Assembly (NCBI RefSeq): GCF_016900895.1
Contig: NZ_JAFEUN010000012.1
Span: 1-62,625 of the forward strand
Origin: Parashewanella hymeniacidonis
Lineage (GTDB): Bacteria > Pseudomonadota > Gammaproteobacteria > Enterobacterales > Shewanellaceae
Reading direction: 5' to 3'
Length of the DNA stretch: 62,625 bases
The notes beneath the pieces are model-generated. The model had not been told where the DNA came from, did not search any database, and was given only the letters and a program-made list of their open reading frames with translations. The position numbers and the translations under genes are program-made. Positions 24,701-34,420 of this stretch are shown here, one piece after another. Each line of letters starts with the position of its first letter. Position 1 is the stretch's first letter.

Positions 24701-27700
24701 AATTGCCATTGTCGGACTTTCCGCACGTTACCCCCAAGCGAAAGATGCCAATCAGTTTTGGCAAAACTTGCTGAATAAAACCGATGCGCGCAGTCACTTA
24801 ACGGCTGAAAAACTGGCCGCTAACCCTACGGATTATTCGGGGATACAAGGCGAATCAGACCGTTTTTATTGCGATCAGGGCGGCTACATTTCGAACTTCC
24901 ATTTCGACGACTCAGGCTATCAACTGCCAGCAAATAAATTGAATGCCCTTGATGACAGTTTTCTATGGGCGTTAGATTGCAGTAAAAAAGCCTTACTGGA
25001 TGCCAACATCGATTTAGCGGATGCCAGCTTAGCTCGTTGCGGTATCGTGATGGGCAGTTTGTCTTTCCCAACCGCTAAATCCAACGAAACCTTCTTACCG
25101 ATATACCACAAAGCGGTTGAAAAAGGATTACAACAAAAATTTGAACAAGCCAATTTCAAGCTAACAGACTTTCAAGGGCAGCAAACGGTATACACCCGAA
25201 GTTCAAACGCCAAAAGTCACTTATCGATATCTCATAGTGCTTCGCACGTTATTCATCAAGCACTTGGCCTTGGTGGCAGTCAGCTCAGTTTAGATGCCGC
25301 TTGTGCCAGCTCGGTTTATGCCGTTAAGCTGGCTTGCGACTACCTCAATACTGGCAAAGCGGATTTAATGCTAGCCGGTGCAGTATCTGGTGCAGACCCT
25401 TTCTTTATCAATATGGGGTTTTCAATTTTTCACGCTTACCCAAAAAACGGGCAATCAGCACCTTTTGATGCAAACAGCCAAGGGTTATTTGCAGGCGAAG
25501 GTGCCGGCGTTATCGCTTTAAAACGTCTGAGTGATGCTGAACGTGACGGTGATAAAATTTACGCTGTAATCAGTGGTATAGGTCTATCAAACGATGGTAA
25601 AGGTCAATTCGTATTAAGCCCTAACTCTAAAGGGCAAGTACAAGCTTTTGAACGCGCATATGAATCTGCGCAAACACCAGCAAAAGATATCGAAGTGATT
25701 GAGTGTCACGCTACTGGAACACCATTGGGTGATAAAGTAGAACTCACCTCAATGGAGCAGTTTTTTACAGACAAGCTACAAGGTGAAAAAGCGCCGTTGA
25801 TCGGTTCAGCTAAGTCTAATTTAGGCCATTTACTCACTGCGGCGGGTATGCCTGGGATCATGAAAATGATTTTCGCGATGGAAACCCAAACGCTGCCCGC
25901 CAGTATTAATCTCAGTGAAGCAATTCACTCGCCAAACCAACTGTTCAGTCATAACAACATACCGACTGAAACGACAGATTGGCCGGTAAAAGTAAATAAT
26001 GACCGACGCCATGCGGGTGTTTCAGTGTTTGGTTTTGGTGGCTGTAATGCGCATATGCTGCTGGAAACTTATGTCGCTGGAGAGCAAAACAATACATCGA
26101 TAACTCAACCAAAAATTGAGTTTTCTATCACTGGTATTGGTGCTCATTTCGGAAAATTTAGCAGTGTTAACCAAATTCATCAGGCCATCAAAGATAAACA
26201 GTCGGCTTTCATTGATGTGCCCCCGCTTCGTTGGAAAGGCCTACAGCACCATACCGGATTATTAAATGATTTCGGCTTAGCTCAAGTGCCTCTTGGTGGG
26301 TACATTGAAAATTTCGATTTTGATTTTTTACGCTACAAAGTTCCACCGAATGAAGACGACCGATTGATCGCACAGCAATTACTCTTGATCAAAGTTGCGG
26401 ATGAAGCCATTCGTGATGCCAAGCTTGAAACAGGCAGTAAAGTAGCCGTGTTAGTCGCCATGGAAACGGAAGCAGAATTACACCAATTCCGTGGTCGAGT
26501 GAACCTGCATACTCAATTGGCGGCTAGCTTTACTGAGCATGGTATTTCAATGTCAGACGATGAATACCTGCAACTTGAAGCGTTATCAATGGATAGCGTG
26601 TTAGATGCTGCCAAGTTAAATCAATACACCAGTTTCATCGGCAATATTATGGCCAGTAGAATCTCATCTTTATGGGACTTCAACGGACCAGCTTTTACGA
26701 TTTCAGCCGCTGAACACTCAGTAGCTCGCTGCTTAGATGTAGCAGAGAACATGATGAGCCAAGAACATTACGATGCCATCGTAATTGCGTCCGTAGATTT
26801 AACAGGAAGTGCAGAGCAAGTCATTGTTAATAACCAGTGCCATGACATCAATATCGTTCCAAATGCTGATTTAGATAAATGGAACATTGGTGAAGCTGCA
26901 GGTGCAGTAGTTCTGCAAACCTCTAATATCCAATCTAGCAGCTACGGAAGTGTGTCGAGTTTACGCTTTGTTCCTCAGCACGATCATTTAGATGAAACGG
27001 CTGAATCCATCATCGAACACAATAACGCCATTGAACACGGAATGAACGTCGACCAGCAACACCATTCTGCTCAGCAGCTATTCGGTCATACGTTTGCCGC
27101 ATCCGGCATGACATCATTACTCAACAGCTTATTGGATTTACCACAACAAACGCAAAACTTAATACGGATACGCACTGAAGCCGAAAACCAATTTTCAGAA
27201 TTTGTGGTGAATCAAAACGTTCAGCAACAAGACCAACTCATGTCTCGCTTGTCACAAGATCTTACTTGGAGCGACCAAAAACATTTAATTAAGACCGTCA
27301 ACTTAGGTGGCAGAGATATTATCAAACATATTGTGGAAACCGATCTTACTGACATGGAACAACTCACATTAAAAATGAAGTCCATTACAGCACCAAAACA
27401 AATACAAAGTGAGCGAGAAATCAGCCCTGAAACCACAGCCTCTGACCTACAAGCTCTTATGAAAAATCAAACCCAAGCTCGTAATGCTCACCTTGCATTT
27501 TTGAAAACCAGAGCGCAAGGACTAAAAATTGCAGATACGTTGATGAAGCAACAATCTCGTTTGACTGAATCAAAGGAAAAGGCACTGGATACCCATTTCC
27601 ATAGGTATGACGAGCAAGAGTACAGTCATCCACATTCACTGAGCAATATTCCAAGCTACACGCCTCCAATACCTGAACAAAAGCCGTGCATCTGGAATTA

Positions 27701-30203
27701 TCACGACTTAGTGGAATACGCCGAAGGTGATATCGCCAAGGTGTTTGGCGATGAATACGCTGTTATCGACAACTATTCTCGTCGAGTACGTCTGCCAACC
27801 TCGGACTACTTACTGGTATCGCGAGTGACTAAGCTAGACGCCGCAGTCAACGAGTTTAAACCGAGCAAAATGACTACGGAATACGACATTCCTGTCGATG
27901 CTCCGTATTTAGTGAATGGTCAGATCCCTTGGGCTGTTGCAGTTGAATCCGGTCAATGCGATTTAATGTTGATCAGTTATTTGGGGATTGATTTTGAAAA
28001 CCAAGGTGAGCGAGTCTACCGCTTATTAGATTGCACCCTCACCTTCCTGGGTGATTTACCACGTGGCGGTGACACCTTACGCTATGATATTTCTATTAAT
28101 CATTTTGCTCGTAATGGCGACACTTTACTGTTTTTCTTCAGCTATGAGTGCTTTGTTGGCGATAAAATGATTTTGAAAATGGACGGTGGTTGCGCTGGCT
28201 TCTTTACAAATCAAGAATTGGCAGACGGCAAAGGCGTAATACGAACTGAAGATGAAATTAAAACTCGTCATCTGGCATTAAATAATTCAAATAAACAAAA
28301 ATTTGAGCCGTTATTACATTGCTCACAGACACAGTTTAATTATCAGCAGATCCAACACTTACTCCATGGTGATATTGCCACTTGTTTTGGTGGAGAACAC
28401 CATCACCACCAAAACACTCATGGTGAACAAACTGCGTTAAGTTTTGCCTCACAGAAATTTTTGATGATCGAGCAAATTAATCAGCTTGAAATACATGGTG
28501 GTGCTTGGGGGTTAGGCTTTGTCGAAGGCGAAAAGCAATTAGCGCCAAATCACTGGTATTTCCCTTGTCACTTCAAAGACGATCAAGTAATGGCTGGTTC
28601 ACTCATGGCTGAAGGCTGTGGTCAATTGCTGCAATTCTTTATGCTCCACTTGGGCATGCACACCCAAAGTAAACAAGGTCGCTTTCAACCATTAAAAGAT
28701 GCCTCGCAAAAAGTACGCTGTCGTGGCCAAGTGCTGCCGCAGCATGGCACCCTCACCTACCGTATGGAAGTCACTGAAATTGGGCTGCTACCTCAGCCGT
28801 ATGCCAAAGCTAATATCGACATTTTACTGAATGGAAAAGTGGTCGTTGATTTCCAAAATCTAGGTGTAATGATCAAAGAAGAGCCGAGCTGTACAAGATA
28901 TAACAATTCGTCTGCACTGCAATCACTCGACTTTGGGAGCGTACCAAATGCACCATTGATGGCTCAAATTGCCGATACACAAGCGCCAACCAATAAAGGC
29001 GTAGTGCCGATTAAACATATTGAAGCCCCAATTTGTTCTGATTACCCAAATCGAACACCAGACACGCTACCATTCACGCCATATCACATGTTTGAATTTG
29101 CTACAGGTGACATTGAAAAATGTTTTGGTAGCGATTTTGATATTTATCGAAATCTAATTCCTCCACGCACGCCTTGCGGTGATCTACAACTAACAACTCG
29201 TGTAATTGACATCAAAGGTAAGCGTGGTGATCTGAAAAAACCAGCGTCATGCATTGCTGAATATGAAGTGCCTGAGGATGCTTGGTATTTTAAAAAGAAC
29301 AGCTTTGCCAGCCAGATGCCTTACTCTATTTTGATGGAAATTGCGCTGCAACCAAATGGTTTCATTTCAGCATGGATGGGCACAACCTTAAAATTCCCGA
29401 AGGATGAGCTGTTCTTCCGTAACCTTGACGGCTCAGGTACTTTACTTCGTGAAGTCGATTTACGAGGTAAAACCATTACCAATGATTCAAGACTGTTATC
29501 AACAGTAATTTCAGGTAGTAATATTATCCAAAGTTTCACCTTCGAACTAAGCACAGATGGCAAGTCTTTCTTTAAAGGCAGCGCAGTATTTGGATATTTT
29601 AAAGAGCAAGCGTTAATCCACCAACTCGGTTTAGATAATGGTAAAGCTCAGCAAGCATGGCATGTCGAAAATGGCATTGCAGCTGACAGAGTTATCAACC
29701 TGTTAGATACTCAAAATCGAAGCTTCATTGCGCCACAAGACCAGCCACATTACCGTTTGGCTGGCGAGCAGCTTAATTTTATCGACAAAGTAGAAATTGT
29801 TGAGAAAGGCGGTAAAGCTGATAAAGGTTATCTGTATGCAGAGCGCACGATTGATGCGAGCGATTGGTTCTTCCAGTTCCACTTCCATCAAGATCCGGTA
29901 ATGCCTGGCTCATTGGGCGTTGAAGCGATTATTGAATTGATGCAAACCTACGCCATTGAAATGGATTTAGGTAAAGACTTTATCAACCCTAAATTTGGGC
30001 AAATCTTGTCTGAAGTAAAATGGAAATATCGCGGCCAAATTACACCGCACAATAAACAAATGTCGCTCGATGTTCATATTACCGATATCACGCGCCAAGC
30101 TGATAAACTTATCATTGTTGGTGATGCGAATATAAGTAAAGATGGCTTGCGAATTTATGAAATTACAGATATCGCCATTTGTATTGAAGAGACTGAGAAA
30201 TAA
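24693..30203 (+). CDS. pfaC: PUFA synthase subunit PfaC (KS-CLF-DH-DH)
   Basis: 1836 residues. The first ketosynthase (~1-460) has Cys204 in DAACASS, plus ECHATGT and SAKSNLGH. A second KS-like domain (~465-900) has Glu674 (SAAEHS) where the active Cys would be, so it is a chain-length-factor domain. A helical linker rich in Gln and Lys (~920-980) precedes two FabA-type hot-dog dehydratases, with catalytic-type His1293 in FPCHFKDDQVMAGS and His1730 in FHFHQDPVMPGS. FabA-like domains can dehydrate and isomerise, which accounts for the cis double bonds of the product. The start overlaps the end of pfaB, and pfaD follows after 10 bp. Confidence 0.97.
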   Translation: MNKIAIVGLSARYPQAKDANQFWQNLLNKTDARSHLTAEKLAANPTDYSGIQGESDRFYCDQGGYISNFHFDDSGYQLPANKLNALDDSFLWALDCSKKALLDANIDLADASLARCGIVMGSLSFPTAKSNETFLPIYHKAVEKGLQQKFEQANFKLTDFQGQQTVYTRSSNAKSHLSISHSASHVIHQALGLGGSQLSLDAACASSVYAVKLACDYLNTGKADLMLAGAVSGADPFFINMGFSIFHAYPKNGQSAPFDANSQGLFAGEGAGVIALKRLSDAERDGDKIYAVISGIGLSNDGKGQFVLSPNSKGQVQAFERAYESAQTPAKDIEVIECHATGTPLGDKVELTSMEQFFTDKLQGEKAPLIGSAKSNLGHLLTAAGMPGIMKMIFAMETQTLPASINLSEAIHSPNQLFSHNNIPTETTDWPVKVNNDRRHAGVSVFGFGGCNAHMLLETYVAGEQNNTSITQPKIEFSITGIGAHFGKFSSVNQIHQAIKDKQSAFIDVPPLRWKGLQHHTGLLNDFGLAQVPLGGYIENFDFDFLRYKVPPNEDDRLIAQQLLLIKVADEAIRDAKLETGSKVAVLVAMETEAELHQFRGRVNLHTQLAASFTEHGISMSDDEYLQLEALSMDSVLDAAKLNQYTSFIGNIMASRISSLWDFNGPAFTISAAEHSVARCLDVAENMMSQEHYDAIVIASVDLTGSAEQVIVNNQCHDINIVPNADLDKWNIGEAAGAVVLQTSNIQSSSYGSVSSLRFVPQHDHLDETAESIIEHNNAIEHGMNVDQQHHSAQQLFGHTFAASGMTSLLNSLLDLPQQTQNLIRIRTEAENQFSEFVVNQNVQQQDQLMSRLSQDLTWSDQKHLIKTVNLGGRDIIKHIVETDLTDMEQLTLKMKSITAPKQIQSEREISPETTASDLQALMKNQTQARNAHLAFLKTRAQGLKIADTLMKQQSRLTESKEKALDTHFHRYDEQEYSHPHSLSNIPSYTPPIPEQKPCIWNYHDLVEYAEGDIAKVFGDEYAVIDNYSRRVRLPTSDYLLVSRVTKLDAAVNEFKPSKMTTEYDIPVDAPYLVNGQIPWAVAVESGQCDLMLISYLGIDFENQGERVYRLLDCTLTFLGDLPRGGDTLRYDISINHFARNGDTLLFFFSYECFVGDKMILKMDGGCAGFFTNQELADGKGVIRTEDEIKTRHLALNNSNKQKFEPLLHCSQTQFNYQQIQHLLHGDIATCFGGEHHHHQNTHGEQTALSFASQKFLMIEQINQLEIHGGAWGLGFVEGEKQLAPNHWYFPCHFKDDQVMAGSLMAEGCGQLLQFFMLHLGMHTQSKQGRFQPLKDASQKVRCRGQVLPQHGTLTYRMEVTEIGLLPQPYAKANIDILLNGKVVVDFQNLGVMIKEEPSCTRYNNSSALQSLDFGSVPNAPLMAQIADTQAPTNKGVVPIKHIEAPICSDYPNRTPDTLPFTPYHMFEFATGDIEKCFGSDFDIYRNLIPPRTPCGDLQLTTRVIDIKGKRGDLKKPASCIAEYEVPEDAWYFKKNSFASQMPYSILMEIALQPNGFISAWMGTTLKFPKDELFFRNLDGSGTLLREVDLRGKTITNDSRLLSTVISGSNIIQSFTFELSTDGKSFFKGSAVFGYFKEQALIHQLGLDNGKAQQAWHVENGIAADRVINLLDTQNRSFIAPQDQPHYRLAGEQLNFIDKVEIVEKGGKADKGYLYAERTIDASDWFFQFHFHQDPVMPGSLGVEAIIELMQTYAIEMDLGKDFINPKFGQILSEVKWKYRGQITPHNKQMSLDVHITDITRQADKLIIVGDANISKDGLRIYEITDIAICIEETEK

Positions 30204-30213
30204 AGGAACAATA

Positions 30214-31839
30214 ATGACATTACAACTCGACAATAATAACAAACTCAGTCCATGGCCTTGGCAAATTGATGAATCCGAGCTTCAGTTTGCTACAACTGAA
30301 CTCGCCAAAGCATTAAAGGATTTAAACCAGCCTTGTTACTTGGTCAATCACAGCGAAAAAGGTTTAGGTGTATCGCATCAAGCCAATATTGTGATCCCTT
30401 CATACCAAGTGCTCGACAATCAATACCCTGTCAGTGCTTTTGCACCTGCGTTAGGCACTGAAAGTTTAGGTGACAGTAACTTCCGCCGAGTGCATGGTGT
30501 CAAATACGCTTATTATGCTGGCGCAATGGCAAACGGCATTGCCTCGGAAGAACTGGTAATAGCCTTAGGTCAAGCTGGCATCTTATGTTCATTTGGCGCA
30601 GCTGGATTAATTCCAAGTCGTGTTGAATCAGCAATTAAGCGCATTCAACAAGCCTTACCAAACGGTCCTTATGCTTTTAACTTAATCCATAGCCCAAGTG
30701 AGCCTGCACTTGAATGGGGAAGTGTTGAGCTGTATGTGAAACATAAAGTGCGAACGGTCGAAGCCTCAGCATTTCTAAAGTTGACGCCACAAATCGTTTA
30801 TTATCGTGCAGCTGGTTTAAGCCAAGATCAGCAAGGTAATATTCATATCGCTAATAAAGTGATTGCCAAAGTAAGCCGTACAGAAGTGGCTAGTAAATTT
30901 ATGGCACCTGCGCCTGAAAAAATTCTGCAAAAATTGGTAGACGAAGGCCTAATTTCAACAGAACAAATGCAACTGGCGCTTGAAGTGCCAATGGCGGATG
31001 ACATTACCGCAGAAGCGGACTCTGGCGGTCACACTGACAATCGCCCATTGGTGACGCTATTGCCAACTTTGCTTGCACTCAAAGATGAAATGCAGGTTAA
31101 ATATAACTACCCTACACCACTTCGTGTTGGTGCTGGCGGCGGCATTGGTACACCTGATGCGGCACTCGCAGCATTTAATATGGGCGCTGCCTTTATAGTT
31201 ACAGGCTCCATCAACCAAGCTTGTATTGAAGCGGGTGCAAGCGAGCATACTCGTAAACTGCTTTCTACTACTCAAATGGCTGACGTTGCAATGGCACCAG
31301 CGGCTGACATGTTTGAAATGGGCGTAAAACTGCAAGTGGTAAAACGTGGTACTTTATTCCCCATGCGTGCTAATAAGCTTTATGAAATTTATACTCGTTA
31401 TGATTCAATTGAAGTCATTCCTGCAGACGAAAAACAAAAGCTTGAACAGCAAGTATTCCGTTCATCGCTGGAAGATATTTGGCAAGGTACTATTGAACAT
31501 TTTAATGAGCGCGACCCAAAACAAATTGAGCGTGCATTAGATAATCCTAAACGTAAGATGGCACTCATTTTCCGCTGGTATTTAGGGCTTTCAAGCCGCT
31601 GGTCTAATATCGGTGAAACCGGCCGTGAAATGGATTATCAAATATGGGCTGGCCCTGCACTTGGCGCATTTAACGCTTGGGTAAAAGGTTCATATTTAGA
31701 TGATTATACAAAACGTGAAGCGACAGATTTGGCCCGTCATATAATGGTTGGTGCAGCCTATCAAGCGAGAATCAATTTATTGCAGTCTCAAGGTACATTG
31801 ATTCCTTTGGCGCTGCAAAGATGGAAGCCTGAGTTTTAA
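30214..31839 (+). CDS. pfaD: PUFA synthase enoyl reductase PfaD
   Basis: 541 residues from the ATG at 30214, which follows AAAGGA; an in-frame upstream ATG inside pfaC is not used in relatives. PfaD is a stand-alone FMN-dependent enoyl reductase with a TIM-barrel fold related to nitronate monooxygenase. It supplies the ER activity missing from PfaA-C. Visible blocks are TAEADSGGHTDNRPL and the phosphate-binding RVGAGGGIGTPDAALAAF, followed by FIVTGSINQACIEAG. It ends the pfa operon and is convergent with the next gene, 5 bp apart. Confidence 0.96.
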   Translation: MTLQLDNNNKLSPWPWQIDESELQFATTELAKALKDLNQPCYLVNHSEKGLGVSHQANIVIPSYQVLDNQYPVSAFAPALGTESLGDSNFRRVHGVKYAYYAGAMANGIASEELVIALGQAGILCSFGAAGLIPSRVESAIKRIQQALPNGPYAFNLIHSPSEPALEWGSVELYVKHKVRTVEASAFLKLTPQIVYYRAAGLSQDQQGNIHIANKVIAKVSRTEVASKFMAPAPEKILQKLVDEGLISTEQMQLALEVPMADDITAEADSGGHTDNRPLVTLLPTLLALKDEMQVKYNYPTPLRVGAGGGIGTPDAALAAFNMGAAFIVTGSINQACIEAGASEHTRKLLSTTQMADVAMAPAADMFEMGVKLQVVKRGTLFPMRANKLYEIYTRYDSIEVIPADEKQKLEQQVFRSSLEDIWQGTIEHFNERDPKQIERALDNPKRKMALIFRWYLGLSSRWSNIGETGREMDYQIWAGPALGAFNAWVKGSYLDDYTKREATDLARHIMVGAAYQARINLLQSQGTLIPLALQRWKPEF

Positions 31840-31844
31840 TTTCG

Positions 31845-32999
31845 CTACGAATAAGCTTGAGGCAGTCTGCTTTTTTGTTTTCCAACTTGCACTGCCTCAA
31901 TAACCTCTTGTTTAATATTTAACGCCCCTCTCTGGAGTATAAATTTTTGACACCAATCTGGCCGGCTCTTTAAAACAGTTTCAAAACAATCAAGACTACA
32001 TTCTTTGAAATCAGAGCCATACAATACCATTGCATGTTGATGAATACTTTTATAATCTGCCGTACCAGCTTTTGATACCCTTACTGCTGCATGTCCTTTT
32101 ACTCGCTCAGTAACTTCAGGCATTATAGACTGACATTGATACTTACTGGATAGCGTTGACACCCACTCAGGCTGATCCTGTAAAGCGTTTTTAAAATCAA
32201 CTAATTCGTAGGTACGAATTGCTGATGATAACCCTTGAGCATGCTTGAACATATCAAGCCAATTCGGCTCTTCAGGTTTTGTGGTTGGTTTTAATTGAGT
32301 TTCTCTAGATGATGTTATAGGAGGTTGTAATGAAGCTTTTGAGTTAATTACTCTTTGGCTTGTTTTAAATTCATAACGTCTAATAGCAAGTTGTTGTAAG
32401 TCATTGTCTGAAAGTGTTTCTATTGACTCTGGATTAAAACTGGTTTTATATTGTTTAACAAACTCTTTGTATTCTGTTATTGCCATATCTTTAAAAACAT
32501 CACATCGGCACTGTAGATTTTTCAAGGATATTGCATAATTTGGAGTTGCAGCTTTAGCTGTTTTATCGGGAAGTTTTTGCTCGACTTGAAGAGGGCTGTT
32601 TTTGACTTTTGATGCTTGTAAAGTTGAGCTATCTTTAGGCTGTCTAGCTTTGGTAGGTTCAACTCCTGATGAACTTTTTTTATATCCTTGAGCAAAACTA
32701 ACAAATGCATCATAAACTACTACTGTATCAGGCTTTAAAGGACCTTTTTTTATTGCTTTTTGACTACGCTGATAAGCATACTCTCCATCTTTTACTACCA
32801 TATTTATTTTAAACGTTACTTTGTCTCCCGCACGGTTTTGCACAGATAAATCCACAACAGCACAATTAGTTTTATCCAGTTCAGCTAAAAGATTGTGAGT
32901 AGCCTCACTTTTCGAGGTTGAAGTAAAAGTTTTTGTTTCAAAGTCAACTTTCCCTCCAATAGAATGCCCACCTTGTGCAACCGCCATTACAAACTCCAA
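31845..32999 (-). CDS. Unknown protein with an internal repeat
   Basis: 384 residues, or 380 if it starts at the second Met (32987). Not recognised. The N-terminal ~75 residues look like a small beta-rich domain (GGKVDFETKTFTSTSKSEA). A basic Ser/Thr/Lys/Gln-rich linker with no visible structure follows (~105-150). The C-terminal part has two related units of about 40 residues: DFKNALQDQPEWVS ... MPEVTERV and CFETVLKSRPDWCQ ... KQEVIEAV. There is no signal peptide or membrane segment. A divergent gene at 33271 has a similar plan, with a small N-terminal domain and then a basic linker. An effector-like role is conceivable but unsupported. The start regions are 271 bp apart with no strong promoter visible. 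Confidence 0.7.
   Translation of the reverse strand: MEFVMAVAQGGHSIGGKVDFETKTFTSTSKSEATHNLLAELDKTNCAVVDLSVQNRAGDKVTFKINMVVKDGEYAYQRSQKAIKKGPLKPDTVVVYDAFVSFAQGYKKSSSGVEPTKARQPKDSSTLQASKVKNSPLQVEQKLPDKTAKAATPNYAISLKNLQCRCDVFKDMAITEYKEFVKQYKTSFNPESIETLSDNDLQQLAIRRYEFKTSQRVINSKASLQPPITSSRETQLKPTTKPEEPNWLDMFKHAQGLSSAIRTYELVDFKNALQDQPEWVSTLSSKYQCQSIMPEVTERVKGHAAVRVSKAGTADYKSIHQHAMVLYGSDFKECSLDCFETVLKSRPDWCQKFILQRGALNIKQEVIEAVQVGKQKSRLPQAYS
31857..31900. repeat. Inverted repeat at the pfaD / unknown-gene junction
   Basis: TTGAGGCAGT / ACTGCCTCAA arms of 10 bp with a T-rich loop of 24 bases, inside the 3' end of the minus-strand gene and 18 bp past the pfaD stop. No T-run follows the arm, so a classical terminator is not certain. 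It may slow convergent transcription. Confidence 0.35.
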
Positions 33000-33270
33000 T
33001 TAGTAATTTAATAGAACAGTTCTAGCAGAATTAAACAAAGGTGTTAAATTAATTGCAATTAATTTATTTTAATAATACGCCACAAGTTGAACAATAGAGA
33101 CGTTGATAGTTAGTTTTTTACCCTTCTGGCTAGGCGCAATAAGCCTTGATACTTAATAAATACTTGTCCAGCCAAATTAAACTAAATATCATCTAGTTTT
33201 CATCGAATCGAAATGTTATTTGATAGCATATTTGAGAATATAAATTGTATTTTCATAAACTTACTAATCC

Positions 33271-34109
33271 ATGACGTATGCATCTACAGGATTATATAAA
33301 GAAATAATCGTAAAATGGGATGATGTGAACAATCATCTCATTAATTGGAATGATGATGAATTTCATGAATCATGTCGAGCTCAAGATATTGATTTAAACA
33401 ACCACCTTTTTACGATTACTAGAGTTAGTAAATCAGAGCAGAAATACGCCATTACTTTTTTTAATCACGTCGAGCAGGCTCAACAAAAAACTCATGATTC
33501 AAAACATCTTCCTTTAAGACTTGAAACACAATTAGATTACCGTCAGCAGTTTGAGACGCAAATTCAACAAGGCAATTACACTAAATCATCGAAAAAAAAT
33601 GGCAAGACAAGCAAAGCTCAAGCGACGCAAAAAAGTAGGCCACTCAAACCAGATTTAAGGAGTGCTTTATCATTTACAGAAATTTGGAAAATGATTGAGA
33701 ATGAAAATTCGCTGGTGGTAATGGACTTAGATGAAACTCTAGTTAAGAATCCTCCATTGAATATCGATAGCAAAGCAGTGATAAAGACTATGACTGCGTT
33801 TATATCATTGATGACAATATGACTAACATACTTACAATGCAATTAGCATGTCATGCAAAGGGGTTAAGAACTGTAGGTATTCATTATCTGGGGCTTATTC
33901 CGCAAAAACATTTTAACTTTAAAAGAGAATTGGCTCTCGATAGAAACGAGTCAGAGTTTAATTTAGATTCAACCTATGATGATGTTTATAAAAAATATCC
34001 ATTTTGGGGAAATGAATGGGCTAAATATCGTCAAGCACAAGAAGCTTCAGATAACAAAGGCACAGCTGCTTCCGAAGCTTTCAGCCAGTTTACAGTTACC
34101 GAGTCTTGA
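33271..34109 (+). pseudogene. Broken HAD-superfamily gene (DUF2608-like)
   Basis: The first frame (33271-33822) encodes a ~120-residue N-terminal region, a basic linker, and then VVMDLDETLVKN, the HAD motif I with the nucleophile aspartate. The second frame (33819-34109), extended upstream, reads VYIIDDNMTN and then GLRTVGIHYLGL, which matches the C-terminal Asp-Asp motif and ending of HAD DUF2608 proteins. The two motifs lie only ~28 residues apart instead of well over 100, and they are in different frames. A deletion with frameshift has removed the HAD core, so the gene should be dead. The N-terminal region could still be made as a truncated protein. Confidence 0.65.
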
Positions 34110-34280
34110 AGAAAGTAGTTGATGCTGACACACCAAGCTGTCGTTACTGCATTGCTATTTGCAAAAGGTTCTACGAATATAGCAGATGTTTCAGAATGCT
34201 TGTGAGCGTGAATCAGTTAACTCAATCGGTGAATAACTTCTGAACGGTCACTCCCCATAAGATTGTTTATCGTTGACAAT

Positions 34281-34313
34281 AAAAAAACCAGTCAAGTAAA
34301 TTGACTGGTTTTT
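34281..34313. terminator. Terminator, second copy of the TPR-gene terminator
   Basis: AAAAACCAGTCAA / TTGACTGGTTTTT with a 5-base loop, flanked by A- and T-runs, so it can work on both strands. It resembles the terminator at 36007-36040 and follows the duplicated TPR tail in the same relative position. Confidence 0.8.
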
Positions 34314-34336
34314 AAATGACTTGAGCTCAATCAAGA

Positions 34337-34420
34337 TTACAAAGCAATATTGTTGATTCTTGCCTTCTCTTTAATATGAGGAATCAAAGATTTAGCATGC
34401 TTACCAACTTGTTTATCACT
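34337..34420 (-). pseudogene. Duplicated 3' end of the TPR gene
   Basis: This segment matches 36076-36159, the end of the TPR protein gene, with about nine mismatches over 84 bp. It reads SDKQVGKHAKSLIPHIKEKA and RINNIAL before the stop, against SLIPYIKEKA and RINNITL in the intact gene; most changes are silent. Homology begins abruptly at the stop codon of the preceding gene and continues past the tail into a matching terminator. It is an orphan tail with no upstream part. Confidence 0.88.

Noticed and set aside
31857-31900. Inverted repeat as a confident pfaD terminator
   Set aside because: The T-run is in the loop and not after the stem; kept only as a low-confidence repeat.
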